Notes: generated by a model not told the origin, from the sequence alone. A DNA stretch of 7,463 nucleotides from Cyanobium sp. M55B138 (GCA_018400215.1 JAGYNF010000078.1:1-7463), one strand, 5' to 3'; counted from the stretch's first letter, positions 1 to 7,136 are shown. Numbers and translations: made by a program.

Positions 1-149
1 GCCGCGGCCTGGCCCTGCTGCTGCGCCAGCCGGGGGCCACCGCCCTGGCCTTTGGCCTCAGCCAACACCTGCCGGCCCTGGCCGAGCAGCTGGTGGCCCA
101 GCTCAACCATGTGGCAATCCCGCCCCGCCAGCTCTCGCCATGCCCCTGA
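1..149 (+). CDS. 3' end of an unidentified gene upstream of the polyketide synthase (partial)
   Basis: The reading frame beginning at base 3 is open from the window edge to a TGA at 147-149 and gives about 48 residues ending in QLSPCP. It is rich in Leu and Ala with G/C-ending codons, like the neighbouring genes, so it is probably the tail of a real protein. The stop lies 10 bases inside the next gene, whose ATG is at 140, which points to translational coupling. I do not recognise the family. Leu/Ala-rich helical tails of this type occur in FAD-dependent oxidoreductases that often sit beside type III polyketide synthases, but that is only a guess from context. Confidence 0.55.
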   Translation, partial: RGLALLLRQPGATALAFGLSQHLPALAEQLVAQLNHVAIPPRQLSPCP

Positions 150-1252
150 GCATCCGCGGCCTCGGCACGGCCGTGCCGCCCCACCAGGTGAACCAGGCCG
201 AGGCGATGGCCCTGGCCGAACGGGTGAGTGCCGACAGCGGCAACCGGGCGGCGCTGGTGCGGCGGATCCAGGGCCGCACCCAGGTGCGGCAGCGCGGCAG
301 CGTGCTGGCCACGGACACCGCCGCCCAGCACCCCAGCGGCGAGCGGCTGCCCTTCTACGGCAGCCAGAGCCCGAGCACGGCCGCCCGCATGGCGGCATTC
401 GCCGACCATGCCGCCCCCCTGGCCCTGGCGGCGGTGCGCGCCGCCTTAGCCGATGCGGCGATGGTGGCCCCCCAGATCACCCACCTGATCACCGTGAGCT
501 GCACCGGTTTCCAGGCGCCGGGCGTGGATCTGGCCCTGATCCACCAGCTCGGGCTGGATGCGGGGGTGCAGCGCACCCACGTGGGGTTCATGGGCTGCCA
601 CGGCGCCCTCAACGGTCTACGGGTGGCCCAGGCCTTTGTGGAGGCCGATGCCGATGCGGTGGTGTTGCTCTGTGCGGTGGAACTGTGCAGCCTGCATCTC
701 TATTACGGCTGGGATCCAGAGAAGGTGATCGCCAATGCCCTGTTTGCCGATGGGGCCGCCGCCCTGGTGGCCACCGCCCGCCCTGCCAACCCCCTCCCCA
801 AGCCTGGCCCTGACGCTGGCCTCAACCTGCGGGCCACCGGCTCCACCGTGATCCCCCACACCGCGGAGTTGATGCACTGGCAGATCGGCGACCGCGGCTT
901 CGAGATGGGGCTCTCCCCCCGGGTGCCAGAGGCGGTGGCCGGCCAGCTGCGTCCCTGGCTGCAGCGCTGGCTGCAACCCAGGGGCATTCAGCTGGCGGAC
1001 ATCGCCAGCTGGGCGCTGCACCCCGGCGGCCCCCGCATCCTGCAGGCCTGCGCCGCCGCCCTGCAGCTAGAGCCCCAGCAGATCGCCATGTCCCAGGCCG
1101 TGCTGCAGGAGCACGGCAACATGTCGTCGGCCACGATCCTGTTCATCCTCGATCGCCTGCGCCGCGAGGCGGCCCCGGGGCCATGCCTGGCCCTGGCCTT
1201 CGGGCCGGGGCTGTGCGCCGAGGTGGCCCTGCTGGATCGGGGCGTTGGCTGA
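140..1252 (+). CDS. Type III polyketide synthase (chalcone/stilbene synthase family)
   Basis: This 370-residue protein has the usual length of the homodimeric, ACP-independent ketosynthases that condense malonyl-CoA units onto an acyl-CoA starter in the cytosol. The thiolase-fold catalytic triad is visible: the nucleophile Cys153 in GFMGCHGALNGLR, His294 in WALHPGGPRI and Asn327 in EHGNMSSATI. The LFADGAAALV segment (201-210) aligns with the plant CHS segment that carries a gatekeeper Phe, here Phe202. The C-terminal AFGPGLCAE loop (353-361) is the conserved GFGPG element. The MGCHGALNGLR form around the cysteine is the bacterial type rather than the plant type. The start at 140 gives the typical N-terminus MPLSIRGLGTAVPPH; no strong Shine-Dalgarno precedes it, consistent with coupling to the upstream gene it overlaps. 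It also overlaps the next gene by 8 bases. Starter unit and product (alkylresorcinol, pyrone or other) cannot be read from the sequence. The frame is intact. Confidence 0.93.
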   Translation: MPLSIRGLGTAVPPHQVNQAEAMALAERVSADSGNRAALVRRIQGRTQVRQRGSVLATDTAAQHPSGERLPFYGSQSPSTAARMAAFADHAAPLALAAVRAALADAAMVAPQITHLITVSCTGFQAPGVDLALIHQLGLDAGVQRTHVGFMGCHGALNGLRVAQAFVEADADAVVLLCAVELCSLHLYYGWDPEKVIANALFADGAAALVATARPANPLPKPGPDAGLNLRATGSTVIPHTAELMHWQIGDRGFEMGLSPRVPEAVAGQLRPWLQRWLQPRGIQLADIASWALHPGGPRILQACAAALQLEPQQIAMSQAVLQEHGNMSSATILFILDRLRREAAPGPCLALAFGPGLCAEVALLDRGVG

Positions 1253-3768
1253 GCTCCACTCCGCAGCCCCCAGCCAGCCGGCCTTGGCCCCGATCGAAGC
1301 CTGGTTCACCCAGCAGAGCTGGACGCCGCTGCCCTTCCAGCGCCAGGCCTGGCAGGCCTACCTGGCGGGTGAAAGCGGCCTGATCCAGGTGCCCACCGGC
1401 TCCGGCAAGACCTACGCGGCCGTGATGGGTCCGATCGCCGAGATGCTGAACCTGGCGCCACCCCAACCGACGCCGCCCAGGGGGCTGCGCCTGCTCTACC
1501 TCACCCCCTTGCGGGCCCTCAGCCGCGACCTGGCCCTGGCGATCCGGGCGCCGATCGAGGCGATGGGCTGGCCCCCTGCGGGTCGCCATCCGCAACGGGC
1601 GACACCCCCCAGCCAGGAGCGCGGCAAACAGGCTGCGCAGCCCGCCCCAGATCCTGATCACCACGCCCGGAATCCTCAGCCTGCTGCTGGCCAATGCCAA
1701 GGCAGCTGAGCTGTTCGGGACGCTGGAGGCGGTGGTGCTGGATGAATGGCACGAGCTGATGGGCAGCAAGCGCGGCGTGGACTGATGCTTCTGCCTCAGC
1801 TGGCTGCGCAGCGACGGCCAAGCCTGCGCACCTGGGCGATCAGCTGCCACCATTGGCAACCCGAAGAAGCGCCGCCCGCGCGGCGGTGGGGTGGGCGCCG
1901 CGGGGGCAGCCAGCTCCGGAACCCCGGATCATCACCGCCGATATTCAGCGCGCCACGGCGATCCGCAGCCTGCTGCCCGACGCGATCGACGGCTTCCCTG
2001 GGGCGGTCACCTGGGCCTGCGCATGTATGAGGAGCTGGTGGCGGCTGGATCCAGCGGTGAGCACGCTGTTGCTCACTAACACCCGCAACCAGGCCGAGCG
2101 CTGGCACCATGCCTGCGCTTCGCCTCGCCCAGAGATGGAGGGCGCCTGGCCCTGCACCACAGCGCCATCGACCGCGCCGAGCGCGAGGCGATCGAAGCCG
2201 GCGTGAAGGCGGGCGCGCTGCGCTGCGGTGTGCACCAGCTCCCCGATCTGGTGGACTTCCAGCCGGTGGAGCGGGTGGTGCAGATCGGCAGTGCCAAAAA
2301 TCTGGCGCGGCTGCTGCAGCGGGCCACCGCAGCGCCCACTCCCGGCGGCACCTCCCAGTGTTGTTCATGCCCACCAATGCCCTGGAGCTGCTAGAGGTGA
2401 GCGCCATGCGCCGGGGCCTGGCCGAGGGGCTGGTGGAAACGCGGCGGCCGCCCCAGCTGGCCCTCGATGTGCTGCTGCAGCACCTCACCAGCCTGGCCTG
2501 CGGACCTGGGTTCGAGCCCCAGGGGGAGCTGGCGGCGGTGTGCAGCGCCTGGAGCTTCCGGGCCCTCACAGGCGAGCAATGGCAGTGGTGCCTCGACTTT
2601 CTGGAGCACGGCGGCCAATGCCTGGGCGCCTACCCCCGCTACCGCAAGCTGGTGCGCGACGGCGACACCTACCGGGTGGTCGACAGGGCAATCGCCCGCC
2701 TGCACCGCTTCAACATCGGCACGATCACCGCCAATCGCTCCGTCACGGTGCGCTTCGTGCGGGGAGCCGTGATCGGCCAGGTGGAGGAGGCCTTCATCGG
2801 CCGACTCAAACCCGGCGATGTGTTCTTCTTCGCCGGGCGCCAGCTGGAGTTCGTGCGGCTGCGGGAGATGACGGCCCAGGTGAAGGCCACCAGCAAGAAG
2901 AGCACGGCGGTGCCGGCCTGGGCGGGCGGGCAGATGGCCCTCTCCGACCTGCTCAGCCAGCACCTACGCGCCGAGGTGGACCGCTGCGCCCAGGCTCTGG
3001 CCAGTGATGGCGATGCCGATGCCGGCGATTGGCTCGACACCCCCGAGCTGCAGGCCCTTGAACCCCTGCTGCGCCGCCAGGCCGATCTCTCACGCCTGCC
3101 GCGGCAGCAGGAGTTTCTGATGGAGCTCTGCCGCAGCCGTGAGGGCAGCCACCTGTTCGCCTATCCGTTCGAGGGTCGCTTCGTGCACGAGGGCATCGGC
3201 TTCCTCTGGGCCTGGCGCCTGGCCCGCCACCGCCCCAGCACGATCACCGTGTCGGTGAACGACTACGGCTTTGAGCTGCTGGCCCCCAAGGGCTACCCCT
3301 TCGAGGAGCTGCTGGAGCTCCACGGCGACGACCTGCTCGAGCGCGCGCACCTGGCCGCCGACCTGGAGCAGGCGGTGAACCTCTCGGAGCTCTGCCGCCG
3401 CCGCTTCCGCGCCATCGCCCAGGTGAGCGGCCTGATCACCCAGGCGATGCCAGGCCAGGCGAAAACGGGCGGCCAACTGCAGATCAGCGCCGCCCTGCTG
3501 TTTGATGTGTTCCAGAAACACGAACCCGGCCACCTGCTGTTGGAGCAGGCCCGCCGCGAGGTGATCGAGGAGCAGCTGGAGCTGCCGCGCCTGCAGGCCG
3601 CCCTCGAGCGGCTTGCAGGCAGCACCTGGCAGTTGGAGCGCACGCCCCGTCCCGGCCCCCTGGCCTTCCCCCTGCTGGTGGAGCGGCTCAACAACCGCCT
3701 GAGCAACGAATCTGTGTTGGAGCGGGTGCAGCGGTTGATTGCCGAGGCCAACCGGGCGGAAGCCCTGA
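1245..3768 (+). pseudogene. Ligase-associated DExH-box helicase (Lhr-like), broken by many frameshifts
   Basis: This encodes a superfamily 2 Lhr-type DNA helicase of the ligase-associated group, which acts in DNA repair beside an ATP-dependent ligase and a processing exonuclease. A TTG start at 1245 overlaps the synthase stop and gives a clean N-terminus. The Walker A motif VPTGSGKT is at codons 49-56 (about 1389-1412) and motif Ia TPLRALSRDL at codons 87-96. From about 1572 the frame jumps repeatedly, yet fragments read in successive frames rebuild the enzyme: VVLDEWHEL (motif II, DEWH at 1741-1752), LLPDAIDGFP, TNTRNQAERWHH (motif IV), AIDRAEREAIEAG, DFQPVERVVQIGSAKNLARLLQR. Motif III (SAT) near 1840 and motif VI (QRAGR) near 2322 are scrambled. 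From about 2361 (VLFMPTNALELLEV) to about 3760 one frame is clean and covers the Lhr C-terminal region. A single extra base near 3754-3756 would lead to the TGA at 3766-3768, giving about 840 codons, the normal family length. It is either a pseudogene or, more likely in my view, an intact gene with local indel errors. Confidence 0.85.
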
Positions 3769-3775
3769 GCAGCTC

Positions 3776-4443
3776 CTACCAGGGCAGCACCCGGCCGTTG
3801 GCATGCCAGAAGGTGCCGCTCGTCTCCAGGGTGAGGGGCGTCGATGTGGGCCAGCAGCCCCGCACGCTCCTCCGGGCTGATGCCGGCGGGGTTGAAGTTG
3901 GATCATGCGGGTGCGCACCAGGCCCGGATGCAGGGATCGCCACGGCGATGCCGCGCGGCTTGAGGTCGATCGCCAGGGATTTGGCGGCGATAAGTTCAGC
4001 GCCACCTTCGACATCCGGTAGCCGTAGGAGCCGCCGGAACTGTTGTCGTCGATCGAGCCCATGCGGCTGCTCATCAGCGCCAACTTGGCGCCGCGGGGCA
4101 GCTGCTCCAGCAGGGCCCGCACCAGCAGCAGGGGCGCCAGGGCATTCACCTCGAACTGGCGGCGGATGCCCTCGGCGTCGAGATCCTCCAGGCCCATCGC
4201 TTGCAGGATGCCGGCGTTGAGGATCAGTCCATCGAGGGGCAAGCCATCCAGGCGCGCCACCAACTCGGCGATGGCGGCCGCACTGGCGAGATCGATCCCC
4301 GCCTCAATGCGCACCCCCAGATCCTCCAGCCCGGGTGAGGTCGAGCGGCACACCGCGATCACCAGGTCGCCGCGGGCCTGCAGCTGGCGGCAGTACTCCA
4401 AACCGATGCCCCGATTGGCACCCGTCACCAGAAATGTGCTCAT
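3776..4443 (-). pseudogene. Short-chain dehydrogenase/reductase (SDR), frameshifted in its last third
   Basis: This is a classical SDR, a Rossmann-fold NAD(P)-dependent oxidoreductase of the CsgA/C-factor-like type; the substrate is unknown. The N-terminal 150 residues are clean: TGANRGIG cofactor loop (7-14), LILNAG (74-79), likely catalytic Ser130 in SSRMGSI and the YxxxK pair Tyr142/Lys146 in YGYRMSK. Past ALN the frame breaks near 3990. Reading in compensating frames recovers AAKSLAIDLKPRGIAVAI, then LHPGLVRTRMI, NFNPAGISPEERAGLLAHIDA and LTLETSGTFWHANG, ending RVLPW with a TAG at 3778-3776. That is a typical SDR ending and gives about 222 residues. Indels fall at about 3990-3995, 3931-3935, 3899-3901 and 3834-3838. 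The start has a GGAG Shine-Dalgarno 8 bases upstream. It follows the microprotein gene in the same direction and converges on the helicase, with stops only 7 bases apart. It may be intact in the real genome. Confidence 0.85.
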
Positions 4444-4447
4444 CGGT

Positions 4448-4496
4448 TCAGCTCCAAAGGGACATCAGCTCCAAAGCAAGGCCATCAACTCCAAAC
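4448..4496 (-). repeat. Three imperfect direct repeats upstream of the SDR start
   Basis: On the minus strand the unit TTTGGAGCTGA occurs at 4458-4448 and 4475-4465, and as TTTGGAGTTGA at 4495-4485, with 17- and 20-base periods. The copy nearest the SDR supplies its Shine-Dalgarno GGAG. The others may be duplicated leader sequence or an operator-like array; no protein is known to bind them. Confidence 0.55.
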
Positions 4497-4555
4497 CAGC
4501 TGCAGCGGCACGGCACCCTCCAGGCTGAGCCACGCCGTGAGCAGGGCGATGCGGC

Positions 4556-4636
4556 TCAGGAGTTCTCGAGGCGCTTCACGATGAAGGCCATCAAACCCAG
4601 CGAACCGGCCAGGGCAACCAACAGGGCGATCGTCAT
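4556..4636 (-). CDS. 26-residue single-span membrane microprotein, unrecognised
   Basis: An ATG at 4636 opens a 26-codon frame that ends at a TGA at 4558-4556. The product begins MTIALLVALAGSLGLMAFIV, a clean hydrophobic helix of about 19 residues, and ends in a short charged tail KRLENS. The positive tail favours an N-out, C-in single-span topology in the thylakoid or plasma membrane. Codons follow the host G/C-ending preference. It lies 50 bases downstream of the iron-sulfur membrane protein and 112 bases upstream of the SDR, all on the minus strand, so it probably shares their transcript. No convincing Shine-Dalgarno is seen. It does not match the small cytochrome b6f or photosystem subunits I can recall (PetG, PetL, PetM, PetN, PsbM, PsbT, PsaM). 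A role as a small accessory subunit of the adjacent membrane iron-sulfur protein is a context-based inference. Confidence 0.5.
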   Translation of the reverse strand: MTIALLVALAGSLGLMAFIVKRLENS

Positions 4637-4686
4637 CTCAAGCCAATGGTGGGGTGAGCCCTGATTCTCGCCTCTGCAGGCCCGGA

Positions 4687-6762
4687 TCACACCGCCACCA
4701 GCCAGCGACCGGCCACCCCCAGCGCCCCGGCCAGCAGTAGGCCACCCCAGCGCCCCAGCCCCGCCGGCAGGAAACGGGGCAGCAGCAGGGCGCTGCCCAA
4801 CACCCCCACCACGGCAACGGCGCTCTGGCAGAAGGCGAGCACATGGGGGTCGGCCTGCCATTGGGGCAGCGTGTCCAGGCCGAAGCTGACGGGCAACACC
4901 AGGCCGGCTTCGCCCATGCCCAGGGGCAGATGGCGCGCCAGCAGCAGGGCCCAGAGCAGCGGCAGCAGGGCGTAGAGCAGGGTGAAGGGCACCCGCAGCA
5001 ACCGGCGCAGCACCAACCAGCCCAGGGCCGGCAGGGCCAGGGCGAGGAGGCCAAAGGCCAACCGCGGCAGCAGCGGCCCCACCTGCAGGCTGGCGGGCGC
5101 CAGGGGCAGCCAGCCCAGCAGCCGCTGCCAGTTGTGGAGGCAGATCCCGCCGGCCAGCACCAGGATCAGCCCCGCCTCCCCGGCGGGGGGATCCATCTCG
5201 CGCTGCAGGTCGGCGGCGGGGGGCCGCAGGCGCAGCTGCACGGAGCGGTGCGGACAAGCGGCCACACAGGTGAAACAGAGCACGCAGTTGCGGTTGTCGG
5301 CCAGGTGGGCCGGATGGGTGCCCAGGGGGCAGCCGGCGGTGGCCAGCCCCTCCCCTTCCGCCGGCCCGCCCTTGAAGCAGGCGTAGCTGCTGCAGCTGCC
5401 GCTGCAGGTGCCGGCCTGGGCCCGCAGCTCGGTGATCGCCAGCTTGGCAAACAGCCCGTTCATGCCCCCCACCGGGCAGAGGTAGCGGCACCAGAAGCGC
5501 TTCTCGAACAGCAGCGACCCCAGCACCGCCCCGGCGGTGATCAACAGCAACAGGCAACTGCTCAACCAGGCGGTGTTCTCCAGGTTGCACAGCTCCTCCC
5601 AGAGCAGGATCGCCGCGAAGCCTCCGGCCAGCACCGGTGCCGCCCAGCGGTCGCTGTCGCCCCGCGGCCAGCTGCGCGGCCGCCAACCCAGGGCCTGGGC
5701 AACTCGCTGGCTGATCGTGCCCCACACCATGAACGGGCACACCGCGCACCAGGCGCGTCCCACCAGGGGGTAGGCCAGCAGAATCAACGGCCACCACCAG
5801 GCCCAGAAGAGATTGAGGGCGCCGTTGTGGGCCCGCTCCTGGGGCCCCAGCCACAGCCACAGGTTCACCAGCACGAACACCCAGCTCACCACCCCAAACA
5901 GCAGCAGGTTCCAGAGCGCCGGGGCCCGCAGCCACTGGCGCAAGCGCGGCCGCCAGCGGAACAGGTCGAAACGCAGGCGGCTGGCGCGGCTGCCGGTCCA
6001 GAACACCTCCTCCGGCAGCTGGGCGGGATGGTCGGCGGCGGCCTGGCGCAGGGCCCGCTCGATCAGGCTGTTGAGTTCACGGATGTTGCCGGGGAAGTCG
6101 TGGTTCTGCAGCCGCTTCACCACCGCCTCCCCCACCGCCGGCGGCCGCTGCCAGCCCAGCTTCGGCGCCTGCTGACGGATGCCGTAGCGCAACCACTCAC
6201 CCAGGTCCTGGCGGCGCACCCGCAGGGGCGGCACGCGGATCAGGGTGCAGCAGGCATCGGCCTGGGGCAGGGCCGCCTCGGTGCTGAAAAACAGCCGGCC
6301 GCAGAACGTCCTCTCCGCGCCGGTAGCCCCGGGCGCCCGCCAGCGGCCGCTGCGGGCCAGCTCCAGCAGCAGCGGCAGCAGGGCGGGATCGGCCCGGTCG
6401 AGGTTGTCGATCAGCAGGGCGCCATCGCCGAGGCAAGCCAGCAGCGAACCAACACCGCCGCTGGAGGCGCTGCCGAACAGGGGGGCGCCATCAGCGCCGA
6501 GGCTGGCGGCATCCACACGAATCATCAGCCGGCGGCGGCGCGGGCTGCCGAAGTGGATCAGGGCGGCGATGTTGTCCTTCTCCAGCCCTGGCTCACCACT
6601 GATCAGCACCGGCCCGACCTGGGGATCGGCGCCATCCAGCGCATACCGGATCCAGTATGGTAGGTCGCCCGGGATGTCGAACGAGCAAAACGTCGGATGG
6701 TCCTGGCCCATCGGCGCCGGCGCGAAGTAGCGGCAGGTGCCGCAGCGGATGTCGTGGATCAT
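4687..6762 (-). CDS. Degenerate sigma-54-activator-like AAA+ domain fused to a NapH/NosR-like 4Fe-4S membrane protein; chimeric N-terminus
   Basis: Starting at the ATG at 6762, coupled by ATGA to the gene before it, the product has 691 residues. Residues 1 to about 40 (CGTCRYF, later FCSFD and PYWIR) look like a phage Cys-motif protein. Residues about 50-245 resemble an NtrC-family AAA+ module: P-loop remnant GEPGLEKD (56-63), Walker B remnant LLIDNLD (116-122), RVPPLRVRRQDL (176-187) and sensor II FPGNIREL (223-230). The GAFTGA loop is absent and the Walker B Glu is Asn120. Residues about 284-691 are an integral membrane iron-sulfur region with roughly eight hydrophobic segments. Its Cys motifs are WCAVCP (C339/C342), WCRYLCP (C425/C429), C453/C457/C462/C478P and the ferredoxin motif C493-C496-C499-C503P, enough for two 4Fe-4S clusters plus the NosR/NapH/CcoG-type CxxCP pairs. 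The expected role is electron transfer across or along the membrane, with the AAA+ part regulatory or structural. An ATG at 6837 would extend the frame by 25 residues but overlaps the upstream gene deeply. Confidence 0.85.
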   Translation of the reverse strand: MIHDIRCGTCRYFAPAPMGQDHPTFCSFDIPGDLPYWIRYALDGADPQVGPVLISGEPGLEKDNIAALIHFGSPRRRRLMIRVDAASLGADGAPLFGSASSGGVGSLLACLGDGALLIDNLDRADPALLPLLLELARSGRWRAPGATGAERTFCGRLFFSTEAALPQADACCTLIRVPPLRVRRQDLGEWLRYGIRQQAPKLGWQRPPAVGEAVVKRLQNHDFPGNIRELNSLIERALRQAAADHPAQLPEEVFWTGSRASRLRFDLFRWRPRLRQWLRAPALWNLLLFGVVSWVFVLVNLWLWLGPQERAHNGALNLFWAWWWPLILLAYPLVGRAWCAVCPFMVWGTISQRVAQALGWRPRSWPRGDSDRWAAPVLAGGFAAILLWEELCNLENTAWLSSCLLLLITAGAVLGSLLFEKRFWCRYLCPVGGMNGLFAKLAITELRAQAGTCSGSCSSYACFKGGPAEGEGLATAGCPLGTHPAHLADNRNCVLCFTCVAACPHRSVQLRLRPPAADLQREMDPPAGEAGLILVLAGGICLHNWQRLLGWLPLAPASLQVGPLLPRLAFGLLALALPALGWLVLRRLLRVPFTLLYALLPLLWALLLARHLPLGMGEAGLVLPVSFGLDTLPQWQADPHVLAFCQSAVAVVGVLGSALLLPRFLPAGLGRWGGLLLAGALGVAGRWLVAV
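6640..6762 (-). pseudogene. Truncated phage-type small Cys-motif protein, fused in frame to the gene downstream
   Basis: The first about 41 codons after the ATG at 6762 give MIHDIRCGTCRYF, then FCSFDIPGDLPYWIRYA. The pattern CGTCR, a single Cys about 16 residues later, then P-x-W-(I/F)-R matches the microgene at 6938-7126. That microgene continues to a final C-x-x-W which is missing here, because the frame runs instead into the AAA+-like sequence. The phage-type part therefore appears cut at about 6620-6655. The left limit given is approximate. Small CxxC proteins of this kind are common among phage accessory genes; the function is unknown, and metal binding is an inference. Confidence 0.5.
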
Positions 6763-6941
6763 TTCGGTGGCTCCGGTAGCGGCATCCAGTGGGTGATTTC
6801 GTCGAAAATCCTGCCGCCAGAATCGTCGCGCATCCATCCCAGGTATTTACCGTGCAAGGCAATCAAGACGGTGCCGCGCTTGCACGCTAAAAGCACTCGA
6901 GTGGATGTCGGCGCCGTTGAGATCGGTTGCCATTCGCTCAT
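6759..6941 (-). CDS. Small phage-type protein with an ITHWMPLPEPP tail (DUF551-like)
   Basis: This 60-residue protein begins MSEWQPISTAPTSTRVLLAC and ends ITHWMPLPEPPK. The opening W-x-P-I-S-T-A-P, the central hydrophobic strand VLLA and the closing THWMPLPEPP are hallmarks of the DUF551 type of small phage and prophage proteins, whose function is unknown. The start at 6941 is chosen because of the ATGA overlap with the upstream stop and a GGAGG Shine-Dalgarno at 6950-6946. An ATG a few codons further upstream would sit inside the Shine-Dalgarno region of this junction. Its own TGA overlaps the ATG at 6762. Confidence 0.75.
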   Translation of the reverse strand: MSEWQPISTAPTSTRVLLACKRGTVLIALHGKYLGWMRDDSGGRIFDEITHWMPLPEPPK

Positions 6942-7126
6942 TTCGCCTCCCATGCGCTGCACCCGTCGGTAGTGCGCGTGATCGGTCGCTTCGGCCGAAA
7001 CCAGTGCGGGACCGCAATGCCATCAGTGAGATGATCGACCCATTCGCACCGCCCTTGACTCGATCCGCTGAATACCGGCGCTCCGTGGTGCCTGCACGTC
7101 CCGCAGCGCTTGTCGGTGTTGGTCAT
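6938..7126 (-). CDS. Small phage-type Cys-motif protein (CGTCR...C...CxxW)
   Basis: This 62-residue protein begins MTNTDKRCGTCRHHG. Cysteines lie at 8, 11, 27 and 56, in the order CGTC, GRCEW and GCSAW. The four cysteines could form a zinc site, which is inferred from spacing only. Proteins of this form are frequent among small phage and prophage accessory genes, with no assigned function. The start at 7126 is fixed by the ATGA overlap with the preceding stop and by GGAGG at 7135-7131. The last codons, GAG GCG AAA TGA, double as the Shine-Dalgarno and start of the next gene. It shares its motif layout with the truncated protein beginning at 6762. Confidence 0.7.
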   Translation of the reverse strand: MTNTDKRCGTCRHHGAPVFSGSSQGRCEWVDHLTDGIAVPHWFRPKRPITRTTDGCSAWEAK

Positions 7127-7136
7127 TTCGCCTCCG
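6938..7136 (-). promoter_or_regulatory. Repeated Shine-Dalgarno/ATGA coupling junctions
   Basis: At both 7136-7123 and 6951-6938 the minus strand reads GGAGGCGAAATGA. This gives a strong GGAGG, a 4-base gap, then a start codon overlapping the previous stop. The same bases encode the C-terminal Glu-Ala-Lys of the upstream protein. Weaker versions occur at 7391-7377 and at 6774-6759, the latter with GGAG 8 bases before the ATG. This fits termination-reinitiation along one polycistronic message. Confidence 0.7.

Noticed and set aside
1143..1859. Minus-strand open frame of 238 codons across the synthase/helicase boundary
   Set aside because: It is antisense to two recognised genes and its translation is Arg/Gly/Pro-rich without motifs.
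3769..4220. C-terminal extension of the helicase frame past 3768
   Set aside because: These codons are antisense to the SDR and show no protein character; the true helicase end is most likely at 3766-3768 after one indel.
4556..5935. Long minus-strand open frame of 459 codons sharing the iron-sulfur gene region
   Set aside because: Upstream of 4636 it is an out-of-frame Ala/Gly/Pro-rich shadow of the real gene. Only the last 26 codons look like a protein, and these are reported separately.
4843..6663. Long plus-strand open frame of 606 codons opposite the iron-sulfur protein
   Set aside because: The translation is Gln/Gly/Pro/His-rich with no domain, and it lies antisense to a protein with clear Cys and AAA+ motifs; high GC produces such shadow frames.
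4687..6762. Reading the large protein as a working sigma-54-dependent transcription activator
   Set aside because: It has no GAFTGA loop, no DNA-binding helix-turn-helix at the C-terminus, a degenerate Walker B and a membrane iron-sulfur region in place of a DNA-binding domain.
6762..6837. Upstream ATG at 6837 as the start of the iron-sulfur protein
   Set aside because: It would overlap the DUF551-like gene by 79 bases, whereas the ATG at 6762 forms an ATGA junction with GGAG 8 bases upstream, like its neighbours.
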